A program made the translations under genes and the position numbers. From the NCBI GenBank assembly GCA_041687295.1, contig JAWLCG010000253.1, positions 1 through 7,650 on the forward strand: a stretch of 7,650 nt of DNA. Reading direction: 5' to 3'. The notes below the pieces were generated by a model. The model was not told the DNA's origin. It saw only the letters and a program-made list of their open reading frames with translations, and did not search any database. The stretch comes from JAWLCG01 sp041687295. Its GTDB lineage: Bacteria > Planctomycetota > Phycisphaerae > SM23-33 > FEN-1343. Of the stretch, positions 5,242 to 7,650 are shown in pieces (within the stretch, counting starts at the first letter, position 1; every line of letters starts with the position of its first letter).

Positions 5242-6006
5242 ATGACTGCTACGAAGATTCCGATGGCGTTGCAGATGTACTCGATCCGCAAGGTGGCCGA
5301 GCAGGACCTGGCCGGCACGCTGCGGGCGGTGGCCGATATGGGCTACGACGGCGTGGAGTTCGCCGGCTACTATGGCCACGAGGCCGCCGACATCCGGCGG
5401 ATGCTCGACGACGTGGGCCTGCGCTGCGCGGGGGCGCACCTGGGCGTCAAGCAGCTGCAGGGCGACGAGCTGGTCCTGACGGCGGAGTTCAACCGCACGC
5501 TGGGCAACGATCGGCTGATCATCGCCCACCTGCCCGAGGAGATGCGGAACACCCGCGAGGCCTGCCTCCGCTCGGCCGAGATGCTCACCGACATGAGCGG
5601 CCGGGCCGCCGCCGTCGGCGCCCGCGTGGGCTACCACAACCATTTCACCGAGTTTACGCCCCTGGCCGGCGGTGAGCTGGCGGCGTGGGACCTGCTGTTC
5701 CAGAACACCCCCGACGCCGTCATCATGCAGCTGGACACCGGCAACGCCATGCACGGCGGGGCCGACCCGCTGGTCTACCTCCGCCGCTATCCCGGCCGGG
5801 CCAAGTCGGTGCACCTGAAGGAGTACTCCGGCGGCTACGACAAGGCCCTGGTCGGCGAGGGCGACACGCCCTGGGCCGAGGTCTTCGAGCTGTGCGAGAC
5901 GATCGGCTCGACCGAGTGGTACGTCGTCGAGCAGGAGAACTACGCCCTCGACCCGCTCGAGTGCGTCAAGCGCTGCCGCGAGAACCTCGCCAAGATGGGC
6001 CGATAG
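5242..6006 (+). CDS. Sugar phosphate isomerase/epimerase-like TIM-barrel protein
   Basis: This is a 254-residue predicted cytoplasmic metal-dependent TIM-barrel enzyme of the xylose-isomerase-like/AP endonuclease 2 family, which includes IolE/IolI-type enzymes and sugar epimerases. The barrel strands can be followed: MALQMYSIR (8-16), GYDGVEFAGYYG (34-45), GARVGYHNHFTEF (126-138), AVIMQLDTGNAMHGG (159-173), AKSVHLKEYSGG (187-198) and WYVVEQENY (226-234). The expected metal ligands are E137, D165, H191 and E230. VGEGDTPW (204-211) is a common family loop. ATG 5242 has GGAGAG at 5232-5237. The substrate is unknown; relatives often work beside Gfo/Idh/MocA oxidoreductases, but the one in this window is about 4 kb away and on the other strand. 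It lies downstream of the tRNA-binding gene, probably co-transcribed. Confidence 0.93.
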   Translation: MTATKIPMALQMYSIRKVAEQDLAGTLRAVADMGYDGVEFAGYYGHEAADIRRMLDDVGLRCAGAHLGVKQLQGDELVLTAEFNRTLGNDRLIIAHLPEEMRNTREACLRSAEMLTDMSGRAAAVGARVGYHNHFTEFTPLAGGELAAWDLLFQNTPDAVIMQLDTGNAMHGGADPLVYLRRYPGRAKSVHLKEYSGGYDKALVGEGDTPWAEVFELCETIGSTEWYVVEQENYALDPLECVKRCRENLAKMGR

Positions 6007-6027
6007 GCCCCGGGCGACGCCTCAGGC

Positions 6028-6152
6028 GTAGGGTGTGCAGGTTCCCGCCGAAGCGCAGCGCCGGCGGGGTTCTGCACACGGAACCTCGGCGTCGGGCGGT
6101 AAGGGTGAGGCTCGGACTCCCCCGCCCGGTGTGCAGAACCTGCACACCCTAC
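6028..6152. repeat. Second GTAG-headed inverted palindrome pair in the convergent gap
   Basis: The outer arms GTAGGGTGTGCAGGTTC (6028-6044) and its exact reverse complement (6136-6152) face outward. The left unit is a hairpin: GTGTGCAG (6033-6040) pairs with CTGCACAC (6072-6079), and CCCGCCG (6044-6050) with CGGCGGG (6062-6068), with a 3x3 bulge between them. The right unit is a compact palindrome, GTGTGCAG AAC CTGCACAC (6129-6147), followed by CCTAC. The element fills nearly all of the gap between two converging genes and overlaps the stop codon of the leftward one. It may serve as a two-way terminator or RNA 3' end, though no T run follows either stem. Confidence 0.85.
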
Positions 6153-7549
6153 CGGCGGCGGAGGGTGGCCAGGGCCACGGCCAGCAGGGCCAGGGCGGCC
6201 GGCTCGGGGACGGCCCAGAAGTGCAGCCCGTCGATGGCGACGGCCCCGGGGCTGCGCAGCAGGAAGTAGAGGTCCGAGCGGTCCAGGGCGGCCAGGCCCA
6301 GCTCGGCCACGTCGAAGCTCGCCTGGTAGTGCCCGACCTGGCCAGCGACCAGATCGGCCGGCGCCCACCGCGCCAGCGTCGCGCTGCCCAGGCCCAGCTC
6401 CAGCTCGACCGGCGTCTCGAAGCGGTAGTCGAACGCCAGCTCCACCCGCTCGGCCAGCAGCACCGAGTCACTGAAGACCAGCAGGCCGGGCGCCTCCGAG
6501 CTCAGCCGCAGGGCCGAGCCGCCGTCGGCGTGGAACGACTCGACCAGCGTCGCCGAGCCCGCCGAGGCGGTATGGACCACGGCATAGCCCAGCGCCGCCG
6601 CCGAGTCCGTGCCCGGGGCCTCGAAGTCCTCCTGCAGGATCGTCCAGGGCCGCTCCGGGCGGGCGGGCAGCAGGAACAGGCTGTCCAGGCCGAAGGCGTA
6701 GGCCCGCGGCTCGGGCGCGTCAGGCCCGCTGCCCAAGCGCCACCACTCCACGCCGTCGGCGTCCACCTCGGCGTCGATGGCGTACCGGCCCGTGCTGTCG
6801 CCGTCGAGCCAGGTGTCGCGGAGGGCCACCCACCGGTCGCCCGGGCCGTTGTCGCGGTAGCCGTAGGCCAGCACGGTATGGCCCTCGCCGCCCCGCCCGT
6901 CGAGGCTCAGGTGCAGCAGGGCCGGGGCGCCGCGGTTGATCTGCCGGCGCAGGTCGCTGAAGGGGTTGGCCCCGGCGATCTGGGTTTGAACGGCCCAGCC
7001 GGTGGCGGGCCCGTAGCCGCGGTCGGCCACCCATCGCTGCAGGCCGGGGCCGACCCTGCTGGTAAGCGTCGAGCCATTCTCCAGCCGCCCCCGGCTGGTG
7101 CCGAGGTAGTCGGCCAGGCTGTCGTCGGCATGCCCGGCCAGCATCGGGTCGATGTGGGCCCCCTGCCCCGGACCCAGGTCGTGGGCCCAGTAGTCGCGGT
7201 GATGGCCGACGCTGGCGATCAGGGCGTCGACGATCGGGTCGCCCTCGAGCGGGTCGCTGCGGTAGTCATCGGCGCCCCGCGCGTCGGCGAAGGGTCGGTA
7301 CGCCGGCTGGGCTCCGCTGGTCAGAGGGGCCAGCGTCGCCTCATCGGCCACCAGGTTGCCCAGGCCCAGCCGGTCCCAGTAGCCCATCAGCATGCCCGCG
7401 CTGGTCGGCGTACAGCCATAGTTCCAGCGGTACTCCGGCACGCCGTCGAGCACGCGGACGACCGGCTCGGCCCCGGCCCGCAGCGTGCAGGCCAGCAGCA
7501 GCGACAGAGCCAGCCCCGCCGTTCGAACGAATCGGCTGCGCATCCACAT
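6149..7549 (-). CDS. Secreted C39/papain-like cysteine peptidase candidate with PEP-CTERM tail
   Basis: This is a predicted exported protein of 466 residues. Residues 1-27 form a signal peptide: basic start, Leu/Ala core, likely cleavage after LRAGA. Next comes YRWNYGCTPTSAGMLMGYWDR split around C46, the nucleophile-type motif of C39/papain-like folds. GEGHTVLAYGYRDN places H224, and WVALRDTW places D245, giving a plausible Cys-His-Asp order and spacing. Residues 300-445 resemble a beta-rich surface domain without a family I can name. The C-terminus is a PEP-CTERM sorting signal: VPEP (447-450), a hydrophobic helix and a final RRR, normally processed by an exosortase. ATG 7549 follows a strong AGGAGG. 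The stop codon lies in a repeat. Activity and substrate are inferred; no exosortase is visible nearby. Confidence 0.85.
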   Translation of the reverse strand: MWMRSRFVRTAGLALSLLLACTLRAGAEPVVRVLDGVPEYRWNYGCTPTSAGMLMGYWDRLGLGNLVADEATLAPLTSGAQPAYRPFADARGADDYRSDPLEGDPIVDALIASVGHHRDYWAHDLGPGQGAHIDPMLAGHADDSLADYLGTSRGRLENGSTLTSRVGPGLQRWVADRGYGPATGWAVQTQIAGANPFSDLRRQINRGAPALLHLSLDGRGGEGHTVLAYGYRDNGPGDRWVALRDTWLDGDSTGRYAIDAEVDADGVEWWRLGSGPDAPEPRAYAFGLDSLFLLPARPERPWTILQEDFEAPGTDSAAALGYAVVHTASAGSATLVESFHADGGSALRLSSEAPGLLVFSDSVLLAERVELAFDYRFETPVELELGLGSATLARWAPADLVAGQVGHYQASFDVAELGLAALDRSDLYFLLRSPGAVAIDGLHFWAVPEPAALALLAVALATLRRR

Positions 7550-7569
7550 ACCCTCCTCCTGGGCCGTCC

Positions 7570-7575
7570 ATTGTA
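7570..7575 (-). promoter_or_regulatory. Possible -10 box (TACAAT) for the PEP-CTERM gene
   Basis: On the minus strand TACAAT lies 20 nt before the ATG at 7549, with AGGAGGAGGGT in between. The -35 region (TGCCCG at 17 nt) is poor. If used, the leader would be only about 14 nt long. The rest of 7576-7650 shows no gene; a divergent gene may start beyond the right edge. Confidence 0.35.
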
Positions 7576-7650
7576 GCCGACCGGGCCGATTTCGGGCAGG
7601 GGGATTCCCGCTCGGCCGCCCGCTTGGCGCGTATACTTGGGTGAGAGGAC

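Noticed and set aside
6035..7576. Rightward open frame of 513 codons over the PEP-CTERM gene
   Set aside because: Its composition (Gln/Arg/Gly/Val runs) is that of an antisense shadow. The opposite strand has a signal peptide, a strong ribosome site and a PEP-CTERM tail.
7624..7637. Rightward promoter TTGGCG/TATACT near the right edge
   Set aside because: The two hexamers are only 2 nt apart, no -35 is found at 16-18 nt, and no gene start is visible before the edge.

Overview
This is a GC-rich bacterial window that looks like Planctomycetota, possibly Phycisphaerae-like. That is an inference from four traits together: GC-heavy third codon positions, a secreted protein with a PEP-CTERM sorting tail, sugar-type Gfo/Idh/MocA and TIM-barrel genes, and many extragenic palindromes. 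No rRNA, tRNA, CRISPR array, phage gene or transposase gene was found. The genes are mostly ordinary; the unusual content is in the gaps.

Layout. Four genes read leftward: a Gfo/Idh/MocA oxidoreductase cut by the left edge (1-913), an RsuA/RluB-type rRNA pseudouridine synthase (1130-2128), a GNAT acetyltransferase (2608-3177) and a class I mannose-6-phosphate isomerase (3539-4492). A divergent gap (4493-4697) carries candidate promoters in both directions. Two genes then read rightward: a small MetRS-C/CsaA-type tRNA-binding protein (4698-5069) and a xylose-isomerase-like TIM-barrel protein (5242-6006). The last gene reads leftward and converges on them: a signal-peptide protein with a C39/papain-like Cys-His-Asp pattern and a PEP-CTERM tail (6149-7549).

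Repeats. Three gaps (2240-2604, 3219-3528, 5080-5231) hold related composite elements. They are bounded by inverted ~32-nt units with a GTAG head and an imperfect palindrome, the layout of REP/BIME sequences. Inside is a tract rich in CACAGAG, and in two copies also a long hairpin. A solitary unit lies at 4599-4634. A second, unrelated GTAG-headed palindrome pair fills the convergent gap at 6028-6152. The units begin 3, 10 and 10 nt after three stop codons. In the convergent gap the GTAG head itself supplies the stop codon of the PEP-CTERM gene.

How the genes work together. They do not form one obvious pathway. The isomerase links mannose-6-P and fructose-6-P, and the oxidoreductase and TIM-barrel families often act on sugars or inositols, so carbohydrate metabolism is a loose theme. 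The pseudouridine synthase and the tRNA-binding protein belong to translation. The tRNA-binding and TIM-barrel genes would be only 20 nt apart without the repeat between them, so they were probably a tight operon before it was inserted.
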